Assembly: GCA_013396995.1 (NCBI GenBank)
Contig: VWZP01006706.1
Coordinates: 124,001-188,000, forward strand
DNA length: 64,000 bases
Direction of reading: 5' to 3'
Source: Dicaeum eximium
Taxonomy: Eukaryota > Chordata > Aves > Passeriformes > Dicaeidae
The notes under the pieces are model-generated. The model did no database searches, had not been told where the DNA came from, and was given only the letters and a program-made list of their open reading frames with translations. Numbering within the stretch: position 1 is the first letter of the stretch; the number at the start of each line of letters is the position of its first letter. Both the position numbers and the translations under genes were made by a program. This document shows positions 1 through 11,573 of the stretch, in pieces.

Positions 1-182
1 GCAATTTGTTGTACACTTGCATGTGGAAGATGATGTTCATCTGTGATTGAAGCCTTAGGAGAACTAAGGAGCAAATTTAAAATCACACATTAGCTTAAAT
101 CAATATCATGCAAAGGAAGCAATCTGTGCTGAGTATGGACAGCAAACTGATTTTGTTTGCTGTGTTGTGGTTGGTTTTGATT

Positions 183-208
183 GGGGGGAGTGGTGGGGGG
201 GGGTGTTG
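183..208 (+). repeat. G-rich run
   Basis: Runs of six and nine consecutive G are separated by a short G/T/A spacer in otherwise AT-rich sequence. It could fold as a G-quadruplex on the plus strand. No promoter or gene was recognised next to it, so a function is not claimed. Confidence 0.5.
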
Positions 209-3200
209 AGGTTCTCACCTTTTCATTCAATTACCATTCTATAACCTGCTTTGATTATGAAAGGTTTTTCCACATTCTTATCAAAGATGTAGCACTTCAG
301 CCATGCAATGAAGGTGTGAAAATCTGAATTTCATTAATATAAGACTGCAAAATGCTAATGATAAACTGTTTGCATGATTTCAAGCATATCAAGTTCAATG
401 AAAGTTTCATTAGAGTTAAAACAAAGTGATCACATCTAGAGAAATGATCGTGCAACAAAACTAATTATGTGCACTCAGAACACCAAAGCAGGTTCTGAAT
501 TACACTTGAAAGGAATTAAATCAAGTAAATAGCCTAACAAAGACAAAAAAAAAAAAAAGTACTGGCAGAATACCTTTCCTTCCCTGGAATTTATAAAAGG
601 CTTGACCTCATTGGTCTTACCAGCCTTCAAACCTGGGCTCTCACAATAGAGTTTTATTTAAGGACTGTTTGGGGTGTTGGATAAATTTCAGGTGGATTTT
701 TATTTTGACTTCTTTTGATTAGTTGGTTGATTTGGTTTTTTCTCCATGTCTTTTTTGTGCAGATTTTGAAGAAGCTGGAGAGAAGAACAAAACATGTGTA
801 CATAAGGTTCAGTATCTGCCTGAGTATGCTATTTTATTTTGTGGATGTCAGCAAACCCTCTAGGACATAAATTTATCCATTTGATGATGCTATCTATTCT
901 ATATTTTGTGTCAGTGTCAAACCAGGCATGGGCTCATCAGTGCTACTCATTGAGAGGCATGCTTTTTCCCAGAGAAGCTAAATGTTACCTTGGTTATATT
1001 TGACAATCTTTGAGTATTTACATTTTTTTTTTATTTACAGCACTGCTTAAATGTTTCCACCACTAATCTTTTGTAAGAATCAGAGCTAGAGACTACCTAC
1101 AGCTCTACTTCTAGCTTTTTGTTGTTTTTTTCTCTTACAGAAGGTGAATTACACTGTGAATTGTGCAGTGTAGCAGACAAAGCTGGAAGAACTGCCCTTC
1201 TCATTGCTTCAACCTTAATTGCATTATGAATTCTATATTAAGAATTTTCAGTTCTCCACTCATATGAGTTGTTGACCAATTTCATTCAAACAGTAAAAAA
1301 CACCTCTTGAAACTCAACGCACCAAAGAATAAATGCTGGCAGAGTATAGTGCTGTTTTTAACAGTACTAAATTTTCTTCTTTTGTAAAGTCTGATTAACC
1401 AATCCCAATTTTATATTCTTGAAGTGTTTTAAATTTACTGAAGAATTTTCTAAATGCCTTTTTTTTTCTTTTTAATGTAATGAATATAAAAGCAGTACAT
1501 CTTCCCATGCCACTGAAATATGTTTAACTAATGCCAGGGCTTAGCAAAAGTAGACTCTAGTGGGAGCCTTGATGGCACTTAGAGTGCTTATCAACATCTC
1601 TGATTGAATACCAGTGTTTCCTAATTAGAATGACTTTCATTAATACTCTCTACATTTTAAGCATTGTAATGTATGCCATTATTCTCCAAATCATCTGTGT
1701 CATTAGCATTTCCTTTTATGCTGAAATGATCTTTTTATAACAGGCAAGAAAAATTATTGTAGAAATTCTTTACCCAAAATGTACTATTTAATGGACATAA
1801 TTTCTGTTTTGTTGTAAAAAAATATGTATGAAGAGCTTTTCCTATTGGCTTAACTAGCAGGTGTATGATTCCTATGCCAGTGATCAAATGGAAGTTGGAT
1901 GTCATGAAAACAGGATAATATCAAACCAGAAACACATCAGGGAAACAAGACATACCACATGATCTCTCTGTGAAGGCTCTACTCACCTATCTGTGAACAT
2001 TTTTGGTCCTTAAGGATTAACTGTTTAGGATTTACACAAAAAAATTTAAATAATAAATACAGATTGTTGCTCTGTATACTCCATATAGACACCTGAGACA
2101 TCTATGTGTATGCTACTTCTCTGGTCACCTTTTATATTTAGTAAAGAGAACCTGAAACCTCTAGGGAGTGAGCAACTTCATCTTACAATGGATGTGGTCC
2201 AAAATGCTTTTTTCTTGACTGAAAATTAAATTCAGAATGTGTTGGTCCAAGTCTGGAGTTATGTATGGAAATATAAGATTAAACGGGATGAATTCATTCA
2301 GTTAGCAGAGAAGGTGTTCAGAGTTGTTTTTTTTTTTGTGTGTGTACCTTGTAAATATCCTCTCCCAATGCTTTGGGGAAAAAAACTCTCCACTGACAGT
2401 TGAATCTTTTTCTTCATCCCAATGTAGACTCACAAATGTATGCTCAGGACAAATTTATAGTGGTTAAATTTTAATGAACTAATTATCCTTACAATTCTTC
2501 CCTCTTTAGAAATGTAGTTTCTAGACCATTACTTGACAGATAATTACACAATACCACTTTTCTTGTATTCTGAGATACAACTTAACAAGCTTGCTTAAGG
2601 AAATCACCAAAACTACTTTGAAGAATTTAGTTATTACTGCAATTTTCTTGCAAAAATATCAACTCCCATACCTTCTTTTTACAGGATACATAGCTTAAAA
2701 ATAGTTTTGTTACTTTAAATTTCATTTTTCAGTTCAAAATAACTTTTCACTTTTAAACATAAATTATAGTAGCAATCACAAAATACTAGAACAGAAATAC
2801 ATCCTACCAAATCCACTGGATGCACAGATTAAAAATAAAAGTTTACATTGTGGACTTGAAACATTTTTCCCATTTCTTGCTTCTCAGTACATATGCATGT
2901 TATGGCATTATCCTAATTCTTCAATCTGGAGTAAAATTTTATATTTTTATCTTAGTCTCAGCTAATTCAAAGTGACATTTTATGCAAAAGCTTGGCATTT
3001 TAAAGTGACTTTACCATTCAATATGCAAATAGTTTCCCTGCTGCATCAGCCATGAGGAACATTTGATGGTTCTTTGTAAACAAAGGAGCAAACTACCACT
3101 TATCAAAGGCTTTGCCTCAGATAAATACTGCTAGAGTAACATGGAAAAAGAATACAGCATCCACATAAAATTTTCATATACACACTAATTACACGGTTCT

Positions 3201-3640
3201 TCCATAAATATGTGGTGATTCCAGGCTGGAACACTTAGTAGTCTTCCTTTGTAAAAACTTTAAAAAAACCTGAAGTCCTGATGCCTAAAATAGAAATGAG
3301 AGCTGTTGAGATCATGTTCTTCACTTATCTAAGAGAGTTTTAATATTCTAAATTTGATTGCTGAACTTGGGATGATATGTTTAGAAGTATTTTTACACTA
3401 AATATCCAATATATGACATGTGAATTAAAGTCATTAGATTGTCTGTGAGGGTGTCTAAAATTCAGTTCAAAATAATTCCATGTAGGAAAATCTCAAAACT
3501 CAGTAGCAGCAACAACCACACTTCCCATGCAGTTACTCTGCGTGCACTGACTGTCTTCATTTGCTCAGGAATGAATAAATTTACTTTGAATATTTTATTA
3601 AAAGCCCAGTAAGTGTTTTACATTTTTCATACTGAAGATA
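209..3640. other. Unique-looking AT-rich non-coding DNA
   Basis: No open frame of 60 codons and no recognisable transposable element is present. A 14-base A run lies near 545-558 and short T runs are scattered through it. A plus-strand acceptor-like site ending at about 3568 and a donor-like CCCA/GTAAGT near 3606 bracket about 40 bases, but nothing else supports an exon. The texture is that of intron or intergenic DNA. Confidence 0.6.
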
Positions 3641-3664
3641 CTGTTTATTTGATTTCTCAGGAAA

Positions 3665-4029
3665 TCAAATCTTTAGAGGGAGAGTCTGTACAGAAGGAAA
3701 ATACGGACAGATGAATACAAAGTGCAGCTGCAGGTTTTGCTCCAGGTTAACCTTTTTCTGGTCAGAGAGCTGAGCAGGATCTTGTTTTGTCTTGGTTGTG
3801 CTGTGTGCCCTTGTGTCACTGACCAGTGCAGCACAGAGAGAGAGCACACTGCATTTCCCTGCACAGGATGTGTTTGCTGCAGGTGCTCTCCTTGAAAACT
3901 GGTACCAGCTGGCAGCTGGTGCTGGCTTTCCTTGCTAGGAGAGCACACAAAGCTGACAGCTCTGTGCAACCTAAAGGAATGATATTTACTGAAAATATTC
4001 CTTCCATTTTCTAATTGCTGATCTTTCAA
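3665..4029. other. GC-richer block, open on both strands, unidentified
   Basis: This block is clearly richer in G+C than its surroundings. It stays open for 118 codons on the minus strand (3673-4029), with shorter overlapping frames on both strands. Neither translation resembles a family I know. Open frames on both strands are expected when GC rises in AT-rich DNA, so I do not call a gene. It could be an old repeat, an exon-like relic or a conserved non-coding element. Confidence 0.4.
3883..3946. repeat. Nested inverted repeats
   Basis: A perfect 10-bp outer inverted repeat (GTGCTCTCCT at 3883-3892, AGGAGAGCAC at 3937-3946) encloses a perfect 7-bp inner pair (ACCAGCT at 3904-3910, AGCTGGT at 3914-3920) with a 3-base loop. 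The two pairs are nearly concentric. It could form a branched hairpin or be the core of a decayed small element. No transposon terminus was recognised. Confidence 0.6.
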
Positions 4030-7000
4030 AATGCCTAAGGAATCATATGTCTTTTTATATTACAGTGTTTTCACTTTTCCTTCAGGCCTGAAAGAACCCA
4101 TAAGCAAAGGAACAAATATCATTCCTGAATTCGTAAATATTTATATTTTTTTAGAAGCATGATAGGAGTAAAATATCTTTCACAATTTTGTGAACTTTAG
4201 GGGAGGGTGAAGATCAATTCTTCATTGTAAGGACTATTTTTTCTAATTTTAATTATTCTGTAAGGACTTACATGATAGTAACTTGCTCTCGTTCCTTTCT
4301 CCTTGACTGTCTGTAAAATGAAGATTGATTACTGTAGATCATGCAATTTTTTTTAAAAGGAATGATACAGTAAGAATTAATATGATGAAAAAATCTGTGC
4401 TTAAAGAAAAATTCTGTAGTACATACTGCTACTGTCTGAAGAAGATGAGACAATCTTTCTGATGGAATAATTGCCATATCTTCCTATAAAAATTTCATTA
4501 AAATGTGGCATATTGATTCCAATAGATGAAATGTGAAACCAAACACTGACAAAAGCAAATATATGTATAGAAGGGATTTTTTTTGTTTGTTCATATATTA
4601 GGAATATATTTCTTCCTTCTCTCCAAATCGTTTTGCTGAACTTCTTTCTCAATTTTCATCAGTTTCTTTAATAATTTGTAGTAATTTGTAATTTGTTATA
4701 TTTCTTGTAATAATTAGTAGTAAATTGAAGTAACTACTTCAACACCCATTGAAAAGGAAAATTATGCCTGAAATTTTTAAAACCATGGACTTAGAAGAAA
4801 CTAAATTTGTTCTATAAACACGGGAAGAGAAAAAGTCTATACAATGAACATGTTAATATGAAGTAATGTAGCTGCTCTCACTGACCTCCATTCATTATAT
4901 CAAATAAAGAAATTAATGTCCTTTTATTTGGGACAATAAAGAAACTGCTCTAAAGTCTATAAAATGAATGCCACTGTAAATGTTTTCATTTTCATGAGGA
5001 TCAGGTAAATGAAAATAAACTTGTTTCCAGAGAGACAAGAAAACAGTGCATCCAGCTACCTCAGAGAGAAATCCAAGGACAGTTTTGCAGGCAAGTCCAA
5101 AGCTGCTCCTGTTTCCTTGGGGATATGCCAAGGAACCAAATGCTAAAAGCTGGAAAGGATTTGTGCAGCTTAACATATGGCCTTTATCACAGCCAATAAA
5201 GGCTTCTAGGTGATCTCAGGTGCTTCTCCTTAAAAAAACAAAAGAGGAATTGAAGGGAATCATGACAAACAAAGATTGGTTTATTTCATTATGACCTAAG
5301 ACTGTTCAAAAAATAACTCTGAAGGTGACCTCTAACCACTCAGTGGAAATGATCTGCAAGATCTGCTCTCATTTTTCATTCACTTTAGCAAAAGCAAAAC
5401 TATTTTTGCTTATATGCAAAGCTGAATGACTACTGCAATTTTGTAATTTATCAAGGAAATATTACACAGTTGCTCACTCCAACGCCAAAATTATCAGCCT
5501 TTTTTGTCACAGATAATTTACTAAACCCACAGATAGTTCTAAAAACCATGTGAGATATCTTGTTTTTAAAGGAGCTTATCAAATATTTCTGCATAAAACA
5601 GTTCTTCAAATTGTTTTCCTTAATTCTGTAGTTCAGTATTATATTTCCATTTTAGGTACCAACTGTCCCTTTTCAGCTACACAATGAAAACATAAAGAAC
5701 TTCCAAAAACGCTCTTCTGAAATATGTTCCATTTTTCAGCTCTTAGTCATTATTTTCATAGCAAATCAAGATTATTTTTAATTAAAGACTCAGAGCAAAT
5801 TTAATGGGACTGTTTAAAATGAAATGAAAATTAATATAAAATGTTTCTGCCACTGAAATTTCTTTACAAGAACTTAGATGGGCAGATATTGAGAGCAAAC
5901 TAGTATTTGTTCCTGTTTATTCTCACAATCCTTCATGTTTCCCACAAACTTATTTATTCTGACTAGTTCAGAAAATATTGCACATCAAGCAGCAAGGGAA
6001 AACCAGCAAGGTAGATTTACTGCATCATTTTACCTTCTGTCCTCTGTTTCTTGTTTCTTCTTTGGCTGTGCTTTCTCAAGAGGACAAAATTCCTACCAAA
6101 AGAATCAAAGGAAATTATTGTTTCTTGTTCAGCATTACTGGAAACAGATGTCTGTAGTTGTCTGACCACACTTTTGGTAGTTTTAAAAGTACTTGGAACT
6201 TTTTATTTTTTCCCATCATCATCAGTAAATTCACACTGCTGGGCCATGGCTTTTGCTCAACATTCAAGAACAATGAACTGAACAACTTCACCTGCCTATG
6301 TCAGTGGGTTTTAAACTAATCTCTTACATTAGCCATGGAAATACAGGCTTTTAAAAGTCATTTTTCTAGATTATCTGTTCGCAACTAAAACTGTGATATT
6401 TAGTTTGTTTAAACTTTGGATGTAAACACTTTCTTCTCAGAGGACTGTGAAGATGCTGTGTTAAACATGTAGTAGCCTTGGGTGATGAAGTATTTTGCTG
6501 CAGTATATGACCCTTATGTGAAAGAATACTAAAGAGATCTTAAACTTCATTTTGACAAGAGAAAAAAAAAGAGAATGAAGCATACAATGAAGTGTGATTT
6601 ATCTTCAAACAAACAAACAATACATATGCACTACAAAAAAGATATTTTTCCATATAGAGTTTAAAATGTCCTGAAAAAAATATAGCCAAATTACTGGCAG
6701 CTACAGTACATGAGAACTGCTATAAATCAAATTCTCTACTGTATATCAATTTATATTTAGTAGTTACTTCTAACTCACTGTGGATTTTATAGACACTTTT
6801 ATGATATATTCACACTGTAACTACAAAACAGTGCTGTTCCTCTACACAATATCTGAGGAAGAAATGAAAGTGATTAATTGGCCCCACAGCAGAAGACATC
6901 ACTAATATATATCTTAGATATCCTGTGTGAATCTATTTTATTTTATTTTTCCTGTGGTTGTATTAATCAGTGGAATAGAGCAAGAATCAGAATAAAATGA

Positions 7001-8380
7001 TAAAAAGAGAGCTCAGTTTAATGTTTAAATATTTTGCCTTAACTCTATTGTAATAAATGTTCATTATATGTTAAGTATTTTATAAATGCTTCAATTGTGA
7101 AGAAGTTAATTTAAACGTTTTATATTATGAGTCCATATTTTATGTCTGTAGAAAGATGCTCTGCCATCTTCATTCAGTAAAGCAACTCAAACGATGCCCT
7201 ATTTGTAAAACTCTCAGGGGTGACCTGAGGTAGTGGTGTCATGCTGCTTTTGATGTTGAATTAGGCTAAAACCACACTGACTCATCAGCCCCAAAGTGAA
7301 TCATTCTGATTGTGAGGTGAAGGTGTGCCAGATATAGTAAAATATCCTTATCTAAAAATGCTAAGCTGACACAGCTGATCTGGAGACATATGTCTGACAG
7401 AAAATCACTGTATAGTATAAAGGTCCAGCTCCACTTTCAAATAGCAGGTTCTTCTAACATATCCCTTCTTGGTGTGTGTGGAAATTCCTCCCTTGCATGG
7501 GGACACCCCTCAAATTACTCTTCAAGGCTGAGTGAAGAAGAGTTGCCCATGGTCATTAGTATGAGTGAGTAACATCAATCTCTTCCTAATTATCATGGGG
7601 TTTTACTGCTGGCTTTGATATTGCTTTGATACAGTACACTCTACTGTACTAGGGGGTTTAGTTTCTGTACTGTGTATTAAAAGATTCTGATTAAGATCTT
7701 TTTTGTGTATTCACTTATCATAATAAACCATTCATTTTTTTATAAATATATCAGGTTTTCCATCCTTAATCATGCAGCACAAAGCTGTACAAAGGTGCCA
7801 TCCTGGATCCAGTTGTGCCAAGGCTCCTCTCTGAGGAGGAATTTAGAAATCAGTGGGGTCCTTCCTGCACTTCATGAGTCAACAGCAGGGCTTCTCTAAC
7901 AAACATTGTCTGAGGCTCCCACTCCACCTGTGACAATGCCTTATTTCAAGTGCAATTGAATTTCAGGCTCTATGCTGTATGATTTCAAATAATTTTTTCT
8001 GGTTTTTATAGTGAGAAGCTCAGTGAACAGTCACAAAAAGTGAATACTTTACCTATATGTGTTCAAAACCCAAAGATATTCTGAAAAATTTTCACATCTA
8101 GCCTTTTTTTCCTGCTTTATACTTCACCTCACCTCAGAGAATATTTCTTGTACTTAAGTGTAGAGTTAATTAGATCTGGTCTTACCTTGAAGCAAGAAAA
8201 CTACTTGCAGGTCTGCATGCAGATTTCAGTTCCAGACTTTGAGGAGATTCAAAGCACAAATCTGTTAATTTGATGGCATTCTAATTCTCAGGAATGATGA
8301 CATTAAGTCATAATTGTCAAAACTTGAAAAAATGTTACATATTCCACAGCTGTGTTTGGTACATAGTAAAGATCATGAGG
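4030..8380. other. Unique-looking AT-rich non-coding DNA
   Basis: No recognisable repeat or gene is present, apart from the small exon candidate annotated separately at 4272-4310. Open frames of 60-87 codons (for example 4913-5176 minus and 5935-6165 plus) have no recognisable domain or conserved character. Near 6025-6052 there is a long pyrimidine tract on the plus strand resembling a splice acceptor, but no matching donor follows. Confidence 0.55.
4272..4310 (-). other. Candidate 39-bp micro-exon (minus strand)
   Basis: Read on the minus strand, a pyrimidine-rich tract ending in TTTTACAG (the AG at 4311-4312) precedes 39 bases, followed at once by the donor GTAAGT (4266-4271). The segment is a multiple of three and open in all three frames. 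Two frames give charged peptides of the kind seen in neuronal micro-exons; one begins QSRRKEREQ. I do not recognise the host protein and see no neighbouring exon. A chance pairing of splice-like signals remains quite possible. Confidence 0.2.
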
Positions 8381-8387
8381 AAGACAA

Positions 8388-8433
8388 AAGAAGAAGAAGA
8401 AGAAGAAGAACCAAAAAAAAAAGAAAAAAAAAA
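8388..8433 (+). repeat. (AAG)n microsatellite and A-rich tail
   Basis: About eight AAG units (8388-8410) are followed by an A-rich run interrupted by single G. This explains the lysine- and arginine-rich open frame at 8314-8556, which is not a gene. Confidence 0.9.
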
Positions 8434-9085
8434 GGTAAAAGGAAGAATATAGAAGAAACACGTGACAGAAAGCTAAGAAAAATTTTGCTGTTTGCTAAAA
8501 AAGTACAACAGTTATTAGGTTCACTAAGTAATTATAAATGTAATTATAAATCATAAGAAAAAAAAATCTGTTATATAAAGGGAGTGTTACAAACATAACA
8601 GAGTAAAATCCAAGGGATAAAACATTTTGAACTTTAGAAGAAAACACAAAGATTCTTAAGTACCTAACTCCCATTGATATTCTTGATGCCTAACACTTTT
8701 TGGATCTGGTCCCAGATCTTTAGCAGCAACTGAAGTATGCTCATTTTGTGGAGCTCTGCTACACCATGTTTGCATTTCACCATTCTTAAGCTATAAAAGA
8801 AGGATGATTTGAACATAATTTAGAGAAATTGCAAGCCTGGTTTCTAATATGCGTGCATGTCCCAACACTTAAGGTACTTATTTGATACCTCCTTAGGATG
8901 TAGCAGTAAGGCAATGACCTTTTCTGCCCAGGATTTACTTCTTCACAAATGATGCTGGAAATTATGTACTGGAACACTACTCCAACAGCTCTACATTGCT
9001 GTAGGAATTTCCCATACAAAAGCATGTCTCAAAAAACCAGTTGATCTAAATTCCCAGCTTCATTCTAATGTAACACTGATGCAAA
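8434..9085. other. AT-rich non-coding DNA
   Basis: Nothing recognisable is present. A 79-codon minus-strand frame (8786-9025) shows no known domain. Confidence 0.55.
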
Positions 9086-9088
9086 AAA

Positions 9089-9303
9089 ACTATGATGACC
9101 CAGGAATACAACTGGTTTTAAAATTCATAGTTTATGAACTATCATAAACATAGTTTATGAACTATGATGACCCAGGAATACAACTGGTTTTAAAATTCAT
9201 AGTTTATGAACTATCATAAACATAGTTTATGAACTATGATGACCCAGGAATACAACTGGTTTTAAAATTCATAATTTATGAACATAGTTTATGAACTATG
9301 AAC
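9089..9303. repeat. 72-bp minisatellite, about three copies
   Basis: Three tandem units begin near 9091, 9163 and 9235, exactly 72 bp apart. The first two are essentially identical; the third is shortened by a small internal deletion and carries a base change. Each unit carries near-palindromic text around CATAGTTTATGAACTATG, so the array also has strong internal inverted symmetry. There are no unique spacers, so it is not a CRISPR array. The near identity of the copies points to recent expansion or homogenisation. Confidence 0.92.
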
Positions 9304-11120
9304 TTTTCTAAATCAGTGACATGCATTGCTTGTTTTTGAGGTGTGCTCTATAAATTTTTGTAAAAACGTTATGGATGGGAACACCTCTGTTCTTTTAATA
9401 GTGATATGAATTTAATCCCTGAGATTTCATCTTTCATATTACATATTTATTTTACATGGTGAAATATGTCCCTAACTACTTAATAAAAAAATGAAAATAT
9501 GCTAATAAGGCTGAAGCATTAACAAAGTAAAAAAGTAGAGACTTTTGATTGGAAACTCTCTTTCTCAAAAAGAAGTATGAAACTGTAAATTTACCATTCT
9601 GTGGATAGTTTATACCCAATGCCTGATGATGACATCTTGATGTTCCTAATGCTCTCAAAGGTCTACTAAGAATGAATTTATTGACTAGGAAATGAACAGA
9701 AACACTTCAGCGGATAATTTTATTAGATGACTTATTTAGAAAAGACTTATTTCTTCTCTTGAAAACAATAATTAATCAGTAGTTATTCTATGAAACACTG
9801 CAGAATGGCACAATCCATTTACAGACTCATGATCATGCAGTAAACTGATATACAGTATAATTAAAGACATTTTAAAGATATATACAGTATTGTTATATGT
9901 GCTTAACAGTAACATTTCCATTTCCCAGATAAGTGCAAAGTAAGAAAAATCATATTGTAAAAGGTGCCTGTAAAGAGGAAACCCCAAAATAAAATCAACA
10001 CAAAAGTATATGAAAAGACACTAAGGCTGGGAGAAGTGTTTGAAGGTCCAAATGACTGCGTAGCAGCAGAAGAGACAACAAACCTTGGTAGCAATGATTG
10101 GGAACAATGGCATCATAATTACTTCCAAAACAGCTTCTGCAGCTACCTAGGAATGATAGTTTCTGCTGTCTTTTGCAGAATGAAGATGGTAGTTTTATTT
10201 ATTTATGCTTATCAGCTATTTATTTTTTTTTTAAATTTTAAATCCTTGTCACCATGTCAATTGGTGGGAAAGAGAGTTAGGTGAGAGCCATGGGAGCAGC
10301 AGTCCTGTGTGAGCATGAGAATAGGAAGGAAGGGAGGAGTGGGGTATCCTCAGAAATACTTCTGCTATTTTGGGCATGCTAAGTTGTATAACCTCTTTCA
10401 TCAAATATTGAACAGGCTCCCTTTTAAAAAACAGGACACTATTTTTCTAGACACTATTATTCCTATTATAATTTTGTCTGAGACTAAATTTGGCATTGTC
10501 TTGTTGTTGTAGGGTTTTTTTTGTGGTTGTTTTCATAAGAAAAGGCTTCCCTGAAACAAAGGAAGAAAAAGGAAGTTGTGGGAATTGTTTTCTTGCCTTT
10601 TGACTAGTTAGAGTTAAAAAGCATTTAAACCATAGATGTGAAACACTAGCCATCCCTGAAGTCTAATTATGAATATTTAGAAACATTAATCCCTGAATGG
10701 TTAAAACTTAACCATTAAATAACCATTTAAAATAAACTAAATAACCCTTTAAATAACTAAAAGTAAAACTGCACTTCAAAAATAAAATATTATCTCTACT
10801 AAAGAAGAAAAAATCTTTTACTAAAAAAATCACTGAAGTGTAATATTTCTTAATAAAATTTGTAGTAGCACTATTTTTCTAAGAGGTTTCTATATTTTAT
10901 TAAATAGAGATGGGTTCTTGGGGCTGATTCCTTACTGTGCTGTGCTGACATTTGCCTCATTACAATGTGCTATGTCTCTTACACAAGAAAGAAGTAGCAA
11001 AGATCAAAACATTGAAGAAAACAAGCTGCACAGGCTCAGTGTCTGAAGGCCATATTTTTTTGTTGCAAAAAACACTTCTACAGCATTTACTTATTGTAGA
11101 ACTTTTATATTTTATATAAA

Positions 11121-11152
11121 TAATATATTTATATTTAAATATAAATATATTA
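11121..11152. repeat. 32-bp perfect AT palindrome
   Basis: The sequence is its own reverse complement over 32 bases, centred between 11136 and 11137 (TTT/AAA), and consists only of A and T. It sits in a longer AT tract (about 11105-11180). Such sequence can extrude a cruciform and is prone to instability. No function is inferred. Confidence 0.9.
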
Positions 11153-11545
11153 AATACAGTAAATATATATTTATATTAAACCCATATTAATCTTTCAAAT
11201 ACAATCTGTGTGTTTTCACATGTCCTATGATTTATTTTGACATTAGAGTTTGATCAAATGTGTATTAAATATGTATCTTGGAAATATCAAATCCCTTTTT
11301 GTTTTTCTTCAATGTTTAAGGCCAAACACCATGAATTTTGAACACATTTAAAGTCAAACTTGGTGCACTTATCAGTTACCTCATATTTAGTGAAAATGTT
11401 GGAGCAATTGCTCAATCCACTTGCTAATAAGAGGATTTTGGAGAATATTTTCCAGCACATTTTCTTCTTTAGGCATTATGTTGTATTATGTCCACAAAAG
11501 TAACCATTCCCCTTAAAAGAGAACTTTTCTCTTAAAATTAAGAAA

Positions 11546-11573
11546 ATTTTTCTCTTAAAACTAAGAGAAAAAT
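11546..11573. repeat. 12-bp stem hairpin
   Basis: Arms 11546-11557 and 11562-11573 are perfectly complementary around a 4-base loop (AAAC). An imperfect copy of the same motif lies immediately upstream (about 11522-11546), so this looks like a duplicated hairpin. In a vertebrate genome it should not be read as a terminator. Confidence 0.8.

Noticed and set aside
8314..8556. Lysine- and arginine-rich 80-codon frame resembling a basic nuclear protein
   Set aside because: Its composition comes directly from the AAG microsatellite and A-rich tract.
9089..9303. CRISPR-like regular repeat
   Set aside because: Units are directly adjacent with no unique spacers and the genome is vertebrate; it is a minisatellite.
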